A stretch of 33,676 bases of DNA, taken from Dissophora ornata. Taxonomy: Eukaryota > Mortierellomycota > Mortierellomycetes > Mortierellales > Mortierellaceae. A program made the position numbers and the translations under genes. The notes below the pieces were generated by a model. It saw only the letters and a program-made list of their open reading frames with translations. It did not search any database and was not told the DNA's origin. The stretch covers positions 1 through 33,676 of the forward strand of contig MU616892.1 of the NCBI GenBank assembly GCA_025201705.1. Reading direction: 5' to 3'. This document shows, in pieces, positions 21,649-33,449 of the stretch (its first letter is position 1; the number at the start of each line of letters is the position of its first letter).

Positions 21649-24550
21649 CGGAATCGAGGAGGGTGGGGTTCGAAAGAGTGAAAGAGAGTCGGACTTGATC
21701 TGTCTTAAATCGGAGAGGTGCCGACTGGCTAGAATGGAAATGACGATCCGGTTGGTGGGAAAATGATCGTGAGCATATGCAATGCATGGAGAAAAGGTAA
21801 GCCTTGACGTTTACTTGGCATTGACGAAGTACTAAATTAATTACTATTTATTTTGTTGATTACGGCAAACTGGGTACCACTCAACGGCAGGAAGGGCAGA
21901 AATGTATTTTTAAAAAAAAGGAGACACACGGCAGGTGCGAAACCGAGAGATCATCAGCTCTTTTTCATTGGATCATTGGTACATAGGAAAGGAATCGAGG
22001 AGTGGGGGAGTGGAGTGTGCAAATACACCGCTGCAAGGGCGCTGAGCTTGCCGCGACAGGGATGCATGGATAGAGACAGACTATATAATCGCAGTGGGGA
22101 TCGGCAGTAACGACGTAACAGAGGAAAATAGGGAGAATGCGCTCTCCTGCCATCTCTCGAGAGTGCTGTCACTCTTTACCCGTCTGCCTGCGCAGATTAT
22201 AAGTGTATGATTCAGAGATGGGCGACGAGCGGCTTTCCGCCTGTTGTTTCCCTCTCGTCGTCAAGAACCTCGCCCATGGTAGACAGACCAAGCACGGATC
22301 AGCCATGTGTGTGAAAGTTCGTGCGCTGCGGGCCACAACAATCTTTCGTCCCCAGGGTACTGAGTGCTCGCAACACTGAGATGTACGGAAGGTGTAACCG
22401 AAATTATGTCAAGAGCAGTTGGTAGGTGTCTTTGTTTACGCAACCCTCTCGTTTATTGCAGTTTTTGGCAATTTCTGGTCGACGAGCCAATGTTCACATC
22501 AGCGAAATAAAAGTAAAAGTATGGTTTCATCCCTCAAACGTGCAATGCACTATTTCCTGCCCTGCCCTGCCACACTCCACATTAACAGCAGAAACCTTTG
22601 CAGTGGTTATGTATGTCCATTAACCGGTGATACTACTCAATATAATGGCCTTCTATTAGTCTATGTCTTCACAAATGTAGTCTATTTAATCCCACTGGAC
22701 ATATTTTTAAATTCGATGGGTCCGGGTTACATAACCTAAATATTATTTAAAATCACACGAATGAGAGCATCTCCTCGGACCCTCTTCCGCTTACGGCCGT
22801 GATTACTGTCCACACACCCTTGTTCTTGTTTTGCTCTCTTCGCTAATCCGTTCTGTTCGATCATGGGCTGTTTCGTGAGCACGAAGAATTATTCAATAAT
22901 ATATACAGCCTTGTATATTGATACCCACGCACATGCACCTTTTTCCTTAGGCTGACGGATGGTGCTGGCGTCTCGTGCAGCTCCGTTTTATGTGATAGAA
23001 TGTTCTTTCTTTTGGAGGAAGCATGTTAGCATATCAGAGAGCTGCTGGTGTCAAATAAGGGCTCGAACGATCACCACCTTCGCAGCTGCAGCGATGAAGC
23101 AAATACATTTTGTGAAAGCGAGGACGAATACTTTCACCAGCAAAAAGTCTAAGTCCAAAAGTGATAGCGAAGCCGAGGACATCAGGCTACGCAGCTGCAA
23201 ATGTATCTTTCAGTTTATACCTTGACTGAATTGGAAACAGGTGTCTTGTGCTTTTAGGTATCGCATTGCATCTGTCCTAACCTTCAGGCAACCTTTCGTG
23301 ACCAGACATGTCCCAGGGGGCCGTGAGAAAGTGGACTGCCGGCCCAATCAGACCTCTCGGCGCATTGAGCGAAGCATGGTTCTTATCGTATTTACTACTG
23401 TATTTACATGTACTATTCAGCTGTTTCGTGTTCAAAGGTTGAAGGACGAAAGCGCAGAAGAAAAGGTGGCCCTGGAAAAACATCGAACTTTTGTTTACTT
23501 GCTTGAGATTGGCTGAACACCAAGCTCTCCCGAGAGCATGGTGCGAATCGCGCCTGAGAAACAACAATCACACTCAACATCCTAAACATGAGGGACGACC
23601 GATGTCGTGCGCAACGAAGAGCAGCTACGGCTAATTCTCTACCGCTGTACTGTACACCCTTCAGCTCGCTCACGTTTGGTTTGTTTTATTTGTTTGTTTG
23701 TTTGTTGACAGCAACGAATAAGTAGACTACTGTCATTTATGAGATGGGAAAATACAATCATGTAATTCCTAATTTGAGAGAAAACATGTTCACAGCCGAA
23801 CGTTCCCTGCATCACTCATTGCCGCACTATGTCTTCGATCAGCAACTCGCGAGTTTATACATTCGTACAGTTGCAAGTGTCATATAACAAAGAGGACTAT
23901 GGAAAGGTGATAAGCGAAGAGATGAGATAACGATAGAGCCATGCTAAATCCGAGGTGGAGAGGGTGTGACTCTAGTGACATCCGCGATCGTCGGACTAGA
24001 CAATTAAGAATGAATCTCAGCTTGAGCTCTCCACCTCAGTCTTGTCAGGCCGAAAGCACTCTCTGTGTACGCAGTTGGGACTACGAGATCGGAATGTACT
24101 GGTCGAGACAACGAATCACTGGCTGTGGTCCTCGTGAGAACCTACGCCTGCCCGCCCTGTGTCTCGCTTGACTGCCTGGCTGCCCATCTGCCTGCAGCCC
24201 GGCGGGCTCAGTTTACACTTGAGGAACTTGTAGCCTTCTGCCAGCTGAGCACAGAAATACGAATGGCGTGGAGCACTTCCTATTGGACAAATACGCTCAA
24301 AAACGGAAATGAATTTTTACCAATGTGGGAGTATCTACACTGCATCTTTCAGACTAACCGTAAACGCTTTTTTTTTCAGGTTCCGCGTCATTGCTCCTGC
24401 ACCACTTTGTTTTACCCGTTGACTGTAAACAATAGAACGCAAGTCAGCCAATCCTAAACGACAGCTGGATCAAGGGACAAGCACAATGAAGACTTCTAAA
24501 TATTACTTTTTCTCATGCGAATTGTGAATATACCTCCTGGGACACTTGCT

Positions 24551-24580
24551 TCCAGTTTAATGGGAAAACTGGATTCCCAT
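24551..24580. repeat. Two overlapping, mutually exclusive hairpins
   Basis: TCCAGTTT (24551-24558) pairs with AAACTGGA (24566-24573). ATGGGAA (24560-24566) pairs with TTCCCAT (24574-24580). The two stems share bases, so a transcript could form only one at a time. Confidence 0.6.
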
Positions 24581-24902
24581 GAATAAATAACTTTTTCTCA
24601 GCCCGTTGTCCTTCCTTTGTATTGCGTTTAACTGCCCCTGCTCGCCTTCGCTCCTACATGAATACACTCGCGCTCTGCTGGCGCACTACCGTATGCCAGG
24701 CTTTGCGCTCTCACCTCGCTCTCGCTGGTATTCGATGGCGTACGCCACCGGAAAGGTTGGGGGGACAAGTGTTAGGCCGTCGGCGCACCTGACTTTCACT
24801 TGATGACTTTTACTTCTGTCCGGGCATGATTGTTCCGGAAGCTCGGAAGCCCTTCCGATCTCACATCGGATCTAAACGCCGTTCCCATACCAGTCGCACT
24901 TG

Positions 24903-24921
24903 TTCCTAGATTACCTAGGAA
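24903..24921. repeat. Perfect 7-bp inverted repeat
   Basis: TTCCTAG at 24903-24909 and CTAGGAA at 24915-24921 are exact reverse complements with a 5-bp spacer. Short enough to be chance. Confidence 0.5.
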
Positions 24922-26383
24922 AACCAATCGTTCTAGGGTGGGTTAAGGTCGCAGGAAGCTTGGGTTGCCTCAAACTACCGTCCACCCATTCCCTCTCCTC
25001 GCGGCCCAATCACTTTTTTTAAAGCAATGTGATTGTGCGCACCCAAACACGGTAGTCTATCAATCGGATTCATACCCGTAGTTAAGCATTTGTTGATATG
25101 GAATCGATTTCAATAAAGGAGCTAAAGTAATATGATATTCATGCCTCGACAGATCCCCTGCAGCTGTCTGTTTGAATTTTGTCAAGCAATACGTGTGGTG
25201 CAGGCATATCAGTCCTCTGGAATCCCGTGTAGTCCCGCTACCTTTTGTTCTTTGCTTGTTTGAAGCAAGAATGGAGTTATATCCGTGAAGCGTGTGAAGC
25301 GTGAAAGCAAGACAAGGGTCTGAAAATGTGCTGACCAGTTGTAAAAATTGACATGCTGTTGATGAACTTCAGACGCAAAGCCATCACTCCTTTGACAAAT
25401 TTTCGTTAATCAACTACATCTCCATTGCCACCGTCATATTTACTAACTAGTGCTTCTTTTATTCGTTGTTCCCTCCACGAAGATGTTCTCCTCCTTACTA
25501 AGTTAGAATGAACGCCTTGAGCTGTAGAAAGTAATTCTTGTTGGATAATGACACCGCGCTGATGGCAAATCCTTCTCAAACCAATTTATTGACTACTTTA
25601 GACACTGGAATGTTCACTACGATGGAGGAGGTTTGTTTTCAAGACAAGGGGGGTGTTGTGAGGGTACTTTACTTCTGTCAGGAGGTAGAGGAGGAGGAGG
25701 ACAGCAACTCACGACGCGCAGTTTCCACGTAGTCTAGGTTGCTTTCTGAGCGAACTATGTCCTTACAGATCTGAGCGCGTTCGTTCTATACTATCGATAG
25801 GGTAGACGTACAGGGGTGACGGGTATGAGAGATGCGGTCATTACATTGGTGGATGTAGAGAGCAATGTGGGGATAGCGGAACAATTTTTTTTTTTTAGTG
25901 GATCGAAAGGATTTCGCTTGGTGTGGCAAACATGAGTTTTGCGGTCTGTCGGTGGCAAACCCAAGGGCTGGACTTTTTGTCTCTCGATCACAGCTCGCGA
26001 TCGGAGATTTCCATTTTTAGCGAAGAAAGTCAGAGAGGGCCTAGAGCTTTCGATCACCTTTTAATTTTCTTTTCATCTGCGTGTCAATTACGTTGTACAC
26101 TGTAGATCAAACGAATTGGTCTAACAGCCACCAATAGCCGAGCGCAGTCTATGGCCTGTGTCAAAGTCCAGGAATTCGGGAAATGAAGTGCAGTGAGGGT
26201 AAGAAAGTAATGTTGAACAATTGTTCGTTCGCAAAAACATGGGGCGTGTGGGTTGCAAGAAGAAACAAAGTGCACGGCCATTCATTCTAAACGTGCGAGG
26301 GAAGACCACGCCGTTGTACATGTACACTCGTCCCTTACTTTAAGTAAATAGCGAGTGAATGAGCTTCGACACCAACAGATCGT

Positions 26384-26411
<28 letters not shown>
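26384..26411. repeat. 28-bp poly-A tract
   Basis: An uninterrupted run of 28 A on the plus strand, 95 bp past the OPT5 stop on its downstream side. On the OPT5 coding strand it is a T tract. Confidence 0.95.
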
Positions 26412-26415
<4 letters not shown>

Positions 26416-26435
26416 CAGAAAGGCGAGTACAACTT

Positions 26436-26441
26436 TTTATT
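26436..26441 (-). terminator. AATAAA polyadenylation-like signal of OPT5
   Basis: AATAAA on the coding strand about 65 nt past the OPT5 stop codon, at a distance close to that in OPT2 and OPT4. Confidence 0.5.
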
Positions 26442-26505
26442 ATTATGTTCCAAAAGATAGATGGGGGTTTTTTTAATAGGCATGGTAAGATAGCCCTCCG
26501 TGCCC

Positions 26506-28931
26506 TTAATTGAGCTCTCCAAAGTAGTTGGCAGCACCCAACTCGCAATGGTCATAGTTGCCGTCTTCAGGGTTGCCCCACCAGAATGGCATCTCACCCT
26601 CCCACGACTGAATCGCAAAGAAGATGATCAAACCACAGATGGCTACACCGGAATCCAAGGCTGCAGAGGTCAAGTAATTGTAACGTGCCCACCAGTTGTA
26701 ATTGTAGCGTCTCAACACATACATGAAGATGAAGCCCAAGAACAAGCCGTTCGTGTAGAAGTATGGCAGGGCTGGGGGCATGCTGGAAGTGGCAGCCAGC
26801 AACACGGGCCAATGAACGTACTTCAACCAGGAGATGTGAGGGAACTTCCTGGAAAAGTACCAGAAAGGAACGGGCAAGATCGCACCGGCCAAGAAACCCC
26901 ATTGAACGGGGGAGTACAGGGCGCCGTCCCTGTTACCAAAGACACGGGCGGGAGCGACAGCACCCCAAATGATGGAGGCCGAGTAGAATGTGTTGGTGGA
27001 ACGGCAGGTGAAGGGGTAACCTTCCTTGGTACATATGTTGGGGCGAGTGTTAAGCAACCAGGTGGCGGTCGCCAAGTTAATGACACCAGCAATGACGGTC
27101 GAGATGACCTGAGCCATGAACATGATTCTTGGGGGGATCTTCATGTAATGGCCAAGCTTCAAATCCGAGGTGAAAGTCAAGGCCTGGACGTTGACGATGT
27201 AACCGTAGGTCTTGAAGGTGACGTTAGCAATAGCGTGGCCGGGAAGCATGTAGCCGATAACGTACTCGGTGACGATGTTAAGACCAGGCTGCTGGTTGGT
27301 AACGGCCTGGACAATACCGACGGGCAAGACGAAGAAGATAGCGATAGCCATGGCCAAGAATACTGCCCACCAAGGCATGTAGTCCCAGACAACGCACGTA
27401 ACGAAGCTCAACGCCAACGAGACAACGAAGAGCGAGACGTACCACCAATCAGGAACCTCTGGGTAGACACGCATGAGGCGAGAGTGGATATCCTCGTTGT
27501 CCTGGCGGGCGGATCTCCAGCGTTCAATCATCTCCTTGCCGTTGTAGAGGACAACGTGGACGACAGTAGCAGTGAGACCAGCGAAACCAACACCGTAGGT
27601 CAGAGCAAAGAATGAATCCATGCGCATGGGACCATAGGCAAGATACTTCTCCTCGTCCAGAACGCCGTTAGTCAAGATCATCGACTTGTTGTAACCAGTG
27701 CCATCCTCTCTGTAGAGGCTAGCGGACAAGATGGGGTATGTCTTGGAGCCCCAAAGGTCGGTATAGTAAGCCCAGGGGACCATGACCCAGGCGACAAGAA
27801 CGAAACCGACCATAATATTAACTTGAGCGAACCAGGGGGTGACCAAAGGTGCGACGTAGTACGAAGCGGCGGACCAGTCCAAAGCAATGGTGCCGATTCC
27901 GAGACCGTTGGATCCAGTCAACTGGGCCAGGACAACGTTGTTGGGGTTAATCCAGCAGATCCAAGCGATAGTTCCGATGGTAGGGAAAATGAAGCCGGGG
28001 AACCAGTAGTAGAGGAACGACCCGAGGGTCACAAGCAAGAAGTACTTCATACGAGACATACGCCCATGGTCCTCCTCGCGATCAGCAGCGTGATGCAAAG
28101 AGCGGAAAAGAGAGGCTGTGACCAAGGTCGAGGGCCAGATCATGTGAGCAGGGCGGATGAGGACCTTGCGGAGAGCACCAGCAAGAGCGAAACCAGTAAT
28201 CTGGGTTGTGAGGACCAAGAGGAGACCGGCAATGAAGGGCTTCTCAGAGCCGTAGAACACCTTCTGCAAGATAACAATATCGACGGCGTATGCAGTACCG
28301 GTGTTACAGGCGGTCATAGTTCCAATCAAGACGTGCTCCTTGATGGAGAAGGGGCCAGGGTTGAGAGAGAATCTCCAGCCAAGGAGATTGAACTGGGAGG
28401 TGGGCAGGAGAGCGGCCATGAGGTGACCGATGGGGAGAGAGATCAAAGCGACGACAGAGTAACCGATGGAAATCTGAGTTTGACGGAGATAGAAGAACTG
28501 GTTGACGAAGGAGATGATGGCAGTGAAGATAAGACCCAGAAACCACATGCGGAAGGTGTTGCATGGCATCAACGGGTCATCCGTGTCTACGGGACGGGGC
28601 AGAAGGTGAGGCGACGTGGCAAATTAGAAAAGATGTATAAAAGCGGGAAACCCATGTCGTTGGAGGGGAGAGGTGTAGAGATTCTGAGATGAGCAGGGGT
28701 TGCTGATTGGTGAAGGCTGAAGACGTGTGGAGGTGGAGAGGAGGGAGAAAGTGAGAGGAGGGAGACAAGAGAATGAGGTGGAGGTGTAAACTCACTTGGC
28801 ACGGTGACTCGGACTTCCTCGATGGGCGAGTCGTCCTCTTCGTTCAACTCGAGATGAGCCTCGATATCATCGCGATGGTCCTTCCCGGTTTCATCGTGGT
28901 ATTTCTCGTTAATAACTTCTTCCTTATCCAT
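26506..28931 (-). CDS. OPT5: oligopeptide transporter, OPT family (738 aa, 2 exons)
   Basis: Fifth and most divergent transporter, set apart from the others by 5 kb. Exon 1 is 28796-28931, the intron 28587-28795 (GTGAGT donor, TAG acceptor, the longest of the five at 209 bp) and exon 2 26506-28586; product 738 residues. The tail begins MDKEEVINEKYHDETGK and reads VRVTVPNTDDP across the junction; others have S in place of P. It has MPCNTFRMW where the others have PYNTFRMW. NPGPFSIKEH starts at 121, KIPPRIMFMAQ near 528 and CTKEGYPFTC follows. Small length changes occur after LFRSLHH (one residue gained) and in the TNGVLDEEKY loop (one lost). The C-terminus ends GAANYFGELN. It lacks the long identical DNA blocks shared by OPT1-4, so it is probably the oldest duplicate or escapes conversion. 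Confidence 0.96.
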
Positions 28932-29054
28932 GGTGGAAAGAGGGAGGTAGCGAAGAGAAGGAAGGAGGAAAGGGAGGGTAGAAGGGGGTTGGTGGTGTAA
29001 GTAGACTTTTATTCACGACGAAAAGAGCAGAAAAAAAGACTTCACAGCAAGGTC

Positions 29055-29060
29055 TTTATA
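29055..29060 (-). promoter_or_regulatory. TATAAA box of OPT5
   Basis: TATAAA on the coding strand, 124 bp upstream of the OPT5 start codon; the leader between is purine-rich on the plus strand (28932-28990), as in the other copies. Confidence 0.5.
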
Positions 29061-30670
29061 CAAAAAGTGAGGACATGGAGGGCTCAGTTTGGATATCTGC
29101 GTTGCACCATTTGTTGTTTGTTTGCAAGAGGAAGATGGACACATCAAAATATACACCACGGGGCGAAAGTTCGCGCTAGAGGCTGGCTCTTTGTTCTGCG
29201 GGTTCCCACCATAGCTTGGAGATGGAGTTATGGTTAAACAATCGAGTTGGAGGGAATGACTGTGTGCATCTCCAAACAAAGGGTGTATATTCATGTATTC
29301 TGCATGTGTCATACCACACTTCAACGAGGTCAATATCTTTGTCTTCTGTCTCTCTGAGTTGTTTGTTTATGGCGGCTCGTTTTCAAAAAGCATAAAATGA
29401 GCGATAGCACAAACTCTATGGATTAAATCTTATTTCTCTGTTTGTTGCCTGTTCCCCGGTACAGCCTGCAGTATACAAACTGCCATGGATATACTTCTTT
29501 TCTATTTCCGCCGGATGCATGGTTAAATGGACAGCAAACCAACAGAGTGAACAGGAAGCAACGAAAGGGTGGTATTACCCAGTACTGACCCTACCAGCAT
29601 TCTCCATAAGCATAAAGTCGAGGCGCATTATCATCTGCGCTGGCTAATTTTGAGCCATGCATAGAGGTCGAGATAATATCTCTTTATTGATTGTTGGTAT
29701 GCCTCTCTCGTGGTTTCTTGTAGCCCGACCTAACAACATATGTCCTACGCTAGCAAGGTACAAATTCCTCGGAATCCACATATGTTTTTATTTGCTGACA
29801 AAAGCATGAGAGTCGTTTGAACAGAAACAGAGCGCTCGGTACGCTCACTCTGTGGTGGAAGTGGGTCGCACATGCTTAGCTTGATGCATCTCGCTAACAA
29901 ATAGCGTTCCAAATAGCTCAGGCACTCGACGGCAACGTTCCACTAAAAATGGACCACCGCTTGGTCCAAGTAGCATCACGAGGGTCGCTGCTGAGAACAA
30001 TAGGCAAACAGTACATTTATAGATGGCGCGTATGGAAATACAAGCGATTGGTGGGTAGCCGGGAGATACGCCTTGCCCAAATCGCAACTAAGAATTATTC
30101 ATGAATCAAGGAGGGCCTCACGATTTGTGGGTGTACGATGGAGTTACTGCAGTGATATGCATAAAAAATTAATGAAAAAAAAATCATGAAATCCTCGGGA
30201 AGGGTCGTCAAAGCTCTCAGCAGAAGGGTCGATGCTCGTTGTCCTTAATATTCTCCGTCGGCCGAACCATCGACTGAGCCCAACAAATTGAACAATAATG
30301 TGACCGATTAGCGCGCTTATTCTTTTTTGTTTTGTGTCAAGATAGAATGCTTCTCATTCTTCCTTGACTTTTTTGTCGCCGGTAGTCAAGTCCGTCTGGA
30401 CTCGTAGCCGACGTCCCAAAATTGACTGTTTACGCCATTTTTAGCCATTGAATTTAGGCGTGTGTTTAGCACAATGAACAAGCGCCAAAAAATTGCTGGA
30501 CACTACAATAGACGAGTCGTTTAGCTTTGAGTACATTTTCATTCTCTCGCCTATCTCTCTCCATACACTCGACAGAGCCGCAGCCTGTTGTGGATGGGAA
30601 AGTGACTAACGGAAACGTCCAGCAGTACACTTTTTCTAACTCGTGTTTCTGTGCAAGCTGCATTTTTCTG

Positions 30671-30688
30671 AAAAAAAAAAAAAAAAAA
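30671..30688. repeat. 18-bp poly-A tract
   Basis: An uninterrupted run of 18 A on the plus strand; no gene end is recognised next to it. Confidence 0.9.
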
Positions 30689-32567
30689 GCTTTTTGATAC
30701 TAACAGTAACTCAACACAAAGCTTTATCTCCACAGAAGGTAATCAGTCAGTCATGGTTTTCTAAAGTGTGTAACTTTCACAAGGAGCGTTGTGCGAACAG
30801 TCTCTGTTTGGCAAAGTTCTCACCCCCTACCTTATTTGTTTTCGTATCCAAAGACGAACGAATATCTAGACAAGGCATTAAGGATCGGTGGCAGTTGTCA
30901 AATTGAACCGCTCCGATTGGATGGAAAGCAACCATAGTGAACGTGGGGGGTTTTTTTTTCAGAGGGAGAGGGTAAAAACGAGAACTAGCGAAACCTCTCT
31001 CCGCACTCTTCACGGAAGACGATACCGCGATCTGATCACACGCTTTTCTCTACTATCTGTTATCACCGAGGTAGCACATGGATGTAGTATGGCTGTCGCA
31101 AACATAACCGGTTCCAGGGTTGGTGCGTTCCTTCACCTCCCTTTCCTTTCATTGTTCGACTGCATCCAAAGAAAACTAGGTAAAAGCTTCCACATCCTTT
31201 TCAAACGCCTATTTCACATTCACATACATGTAAATTGCGCCCAATCGGATTCGTATCCTGCTTGATGTAGAGTTTTGCACAAGCGAAAGGTGAAATCCGA
31301 AGTCTCGTGTAGCTCTCTCTATCTCTACCGATGTGTACCCTGCGCCAAAGACTCCCATTTTTCAGATGATACTGAACCATAGGAAAAAAAAGCGGACTAC
31401 TGTCTCGATGACTATAGCCGTTGATGTCGTATCTGCCTCATTCAAATAGAAAGACGAATGTCCCTCTGACTTTCGCAACGAGTTGTTGCTATTGACAAGA
31501 ACACAGGACATGGTACTACTAAATCTACGCTGGGCAACACACTGCTGATCAAATAGACCACATGCAGGTTCTGACATGCCTGGTGTGTTTCTATAAGAGA
31601 CAAATAGTCTACTCAGGCGTATTAAAGATGTGCCGTAACGGTCCCTTTTTGTCTTTTTAACAGTCAAAAGATTAAGGTATGGACTGAATTCATGAATGCC
31701 ATTTTCTTTATCGTGTAACAGATTTCAGCTCACGCGAGCCCACGCGAGTTTACGATCTCCTTCCCCCCCCTCCCCCTTTGCAAGCAATATATCCATGCAT
31801 GTACTGTGTGCATCATACAAAACAAGGGGACAGGACAGAGTAATGCCTCATCATACATCACATTCCATATTCTGACTTTTGGTCGATTTGAAAACAACGG
31901 TTTTGGCAGACCAAATAGAGAGAGATCGGCCTAACAGCGAAGGAAGCATATACACACAGAGCGATCCATGTCGATGTTTCAACATAGTTGGGAATATATC
32001 AAGAATGAAGATCCACTCGGGCCATGTAGAGTAAGCGGTGACACCCATGCACACCAGCAACATGCACCGCTCTCTTGGGTCAGCCTGCGCTGCAATTTTC
32101 TTTTCCTGGACGTAGACGGACTTAGTTTAACGACCGACACAGGCTTGCCTCATATGCATTCTTCGTTTTTGATGCCGCTACTATACTCTAGTAAGCATCA
32201 TTTTTCCCCCCCCCTCCAACGGTCAACCAACCTCGTTCTAACTTCTAATGCAGTCTCAATTGGGTTCAGCTCGTTGGCTTTCCAACTTCATACTTATGCT
32301 CTAGTCTTTTAATGAGGGCATTTCGATGGACAACACATATCCATTGCCTGATTCCGATAAACCTTCACTCTTTCAAGTGCATTTATATCCCCAGGTGTCG
32401 ACCTTCTCTTTTCCTCTTCTTCCATCGCAACGACAACCCTGTACCTACACAAACACGTTATTGACAAAAAAAAGAAGCATCATTCCTTTCCTAACGTTCA
32501 ACAATCTTTCACACCTTTGCACCATTTTTTTTTTTCAACTTGGAATCTGTACTTGTACAATACAGCG

Positions 32568-33077
32568 ATGCCTGCTCCTAATATTCCTTCCACTACTTCC
32601 AACAGTACTCATAGTAATCACAATAATCCTTCCAACCTCCAGAACCAGTACCCAGTAGTGTCGCGTTACGATGATCGCACCACGTCGCTGTCACTTTATT
32701 CCACCCCAAACTCCAATTCCACCCCACCTTCCCACTCCCATCCCCACTCCCAATCCCCACTCCACAGGCGACACTCTTATGATGTACAACAATCCAGCGG
32801 CACTCCCCCAATGACAGGCGACTTGCAATACCACCAACAGCAGCTCCAGAGGCGTGCCAGATCTCAGTCGCTTGTAGCGAACGAAAGTCAGCTTGGAGGG
32901 CCTTTGCCCGTCAACAACATACACATGCGTCATCAACACGCACACCAGCAACAGCTACAGCAGCAAAGATACCATCCCTTCTCAAACTCGGGCCAAGGAT
33001 ATGGACAAAATCAACCACAGCAGCCAATGTACGATCAACGAGCTCTGTACCGTTCCTCTTCATCTTCTGGTTCCCAT

Positions 33078-33108
<31 letters not shown>

Positions 33109-33390
33109 GACAGCAGCAGCTGCGTGATGCAGCAACCGCTGCTTCTTTCCAACACCTCATAGCTTCCTCACAGCAGCAACAATACAACCGCTTGCGACCA
33201 ATCGCTCCAGCTTTTGGACCAAATGTGATTCCGTCATCATCTGCAAACTTTGCGTCGCAACAAGCACGTCTTCAACAGCAACAAGCATTCCAGCAGCAGA
33301 TGCAGCAGCCTAATAGTAGCCGTGGAAATAGCAACCAGCTGCAACAACACCAACAACAGCAACAGCAACAACACCAACAACAGCAACAGC

Positions 33391-33449
<59 letters not shown>

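Larger units (their letters stand above)
21501..26505. other. 5-kb gene-poor region OPT4-OPT5
   Basis: This is the largest gap in the array. I find no coherent gene or transposon protein in any frame; the open frames are short and lack recognisable motifs. It holds the OPT4 promoter, TTTG microsatellite runs near 23675-23705, small hairpins at 24551-24580 and 24903-24921, and the poly-A tract at 26384-26411 near the OPT5 3' end. It could contain an unrecognised small or heavily spliced gene. Confidence 0.55.
28932..32567. other. Gene-poor region between OPT5 and the FAM72-domain gene
   Basis: This 3.6-kb A/T-richer stretch between divergently transcribed genes must hold the promoters of both. 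I recognise no coding or RNA gene. It contains an 18-bp poly-A tract (30671-30688), a run of C near 31764-31771 and short T tracts near 32200 and 32525-32535. The final T-rich segment ending CAG at about 32566 could be an intron 3' end or simply the leader of the next gene. Confidence 0.5.

Noticed and set aside
23041..23090. Possible tRNA T-arm (GTTCGAGC on the minus strand)
   Set aside because: The T stem does not pair and no acceptor, D or anticodon arms fit.
23941..24457. Overlapping plus-strand frames of 76 and 130 codons in the OPT4-OPT5 gap
   Set aside because: No recognisable motif and no codon pattern distinct from the surrounding non-coding DNA.
24820..24900. 5S rRNA-like string (CCGATCTCACATCGGATC)
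   Set aside because: Only a short resemblance; the conserved internal box and helix order of 5S RNA are absent.
32517..32567. Start of the FAM72-domain protein at the Met at 32517
   Set aside because: The 17 extra residues translate a T-rich leader with a possible acceptor; the Met at 32568 begins the S/N/P-rich protein. Not fully excluded.
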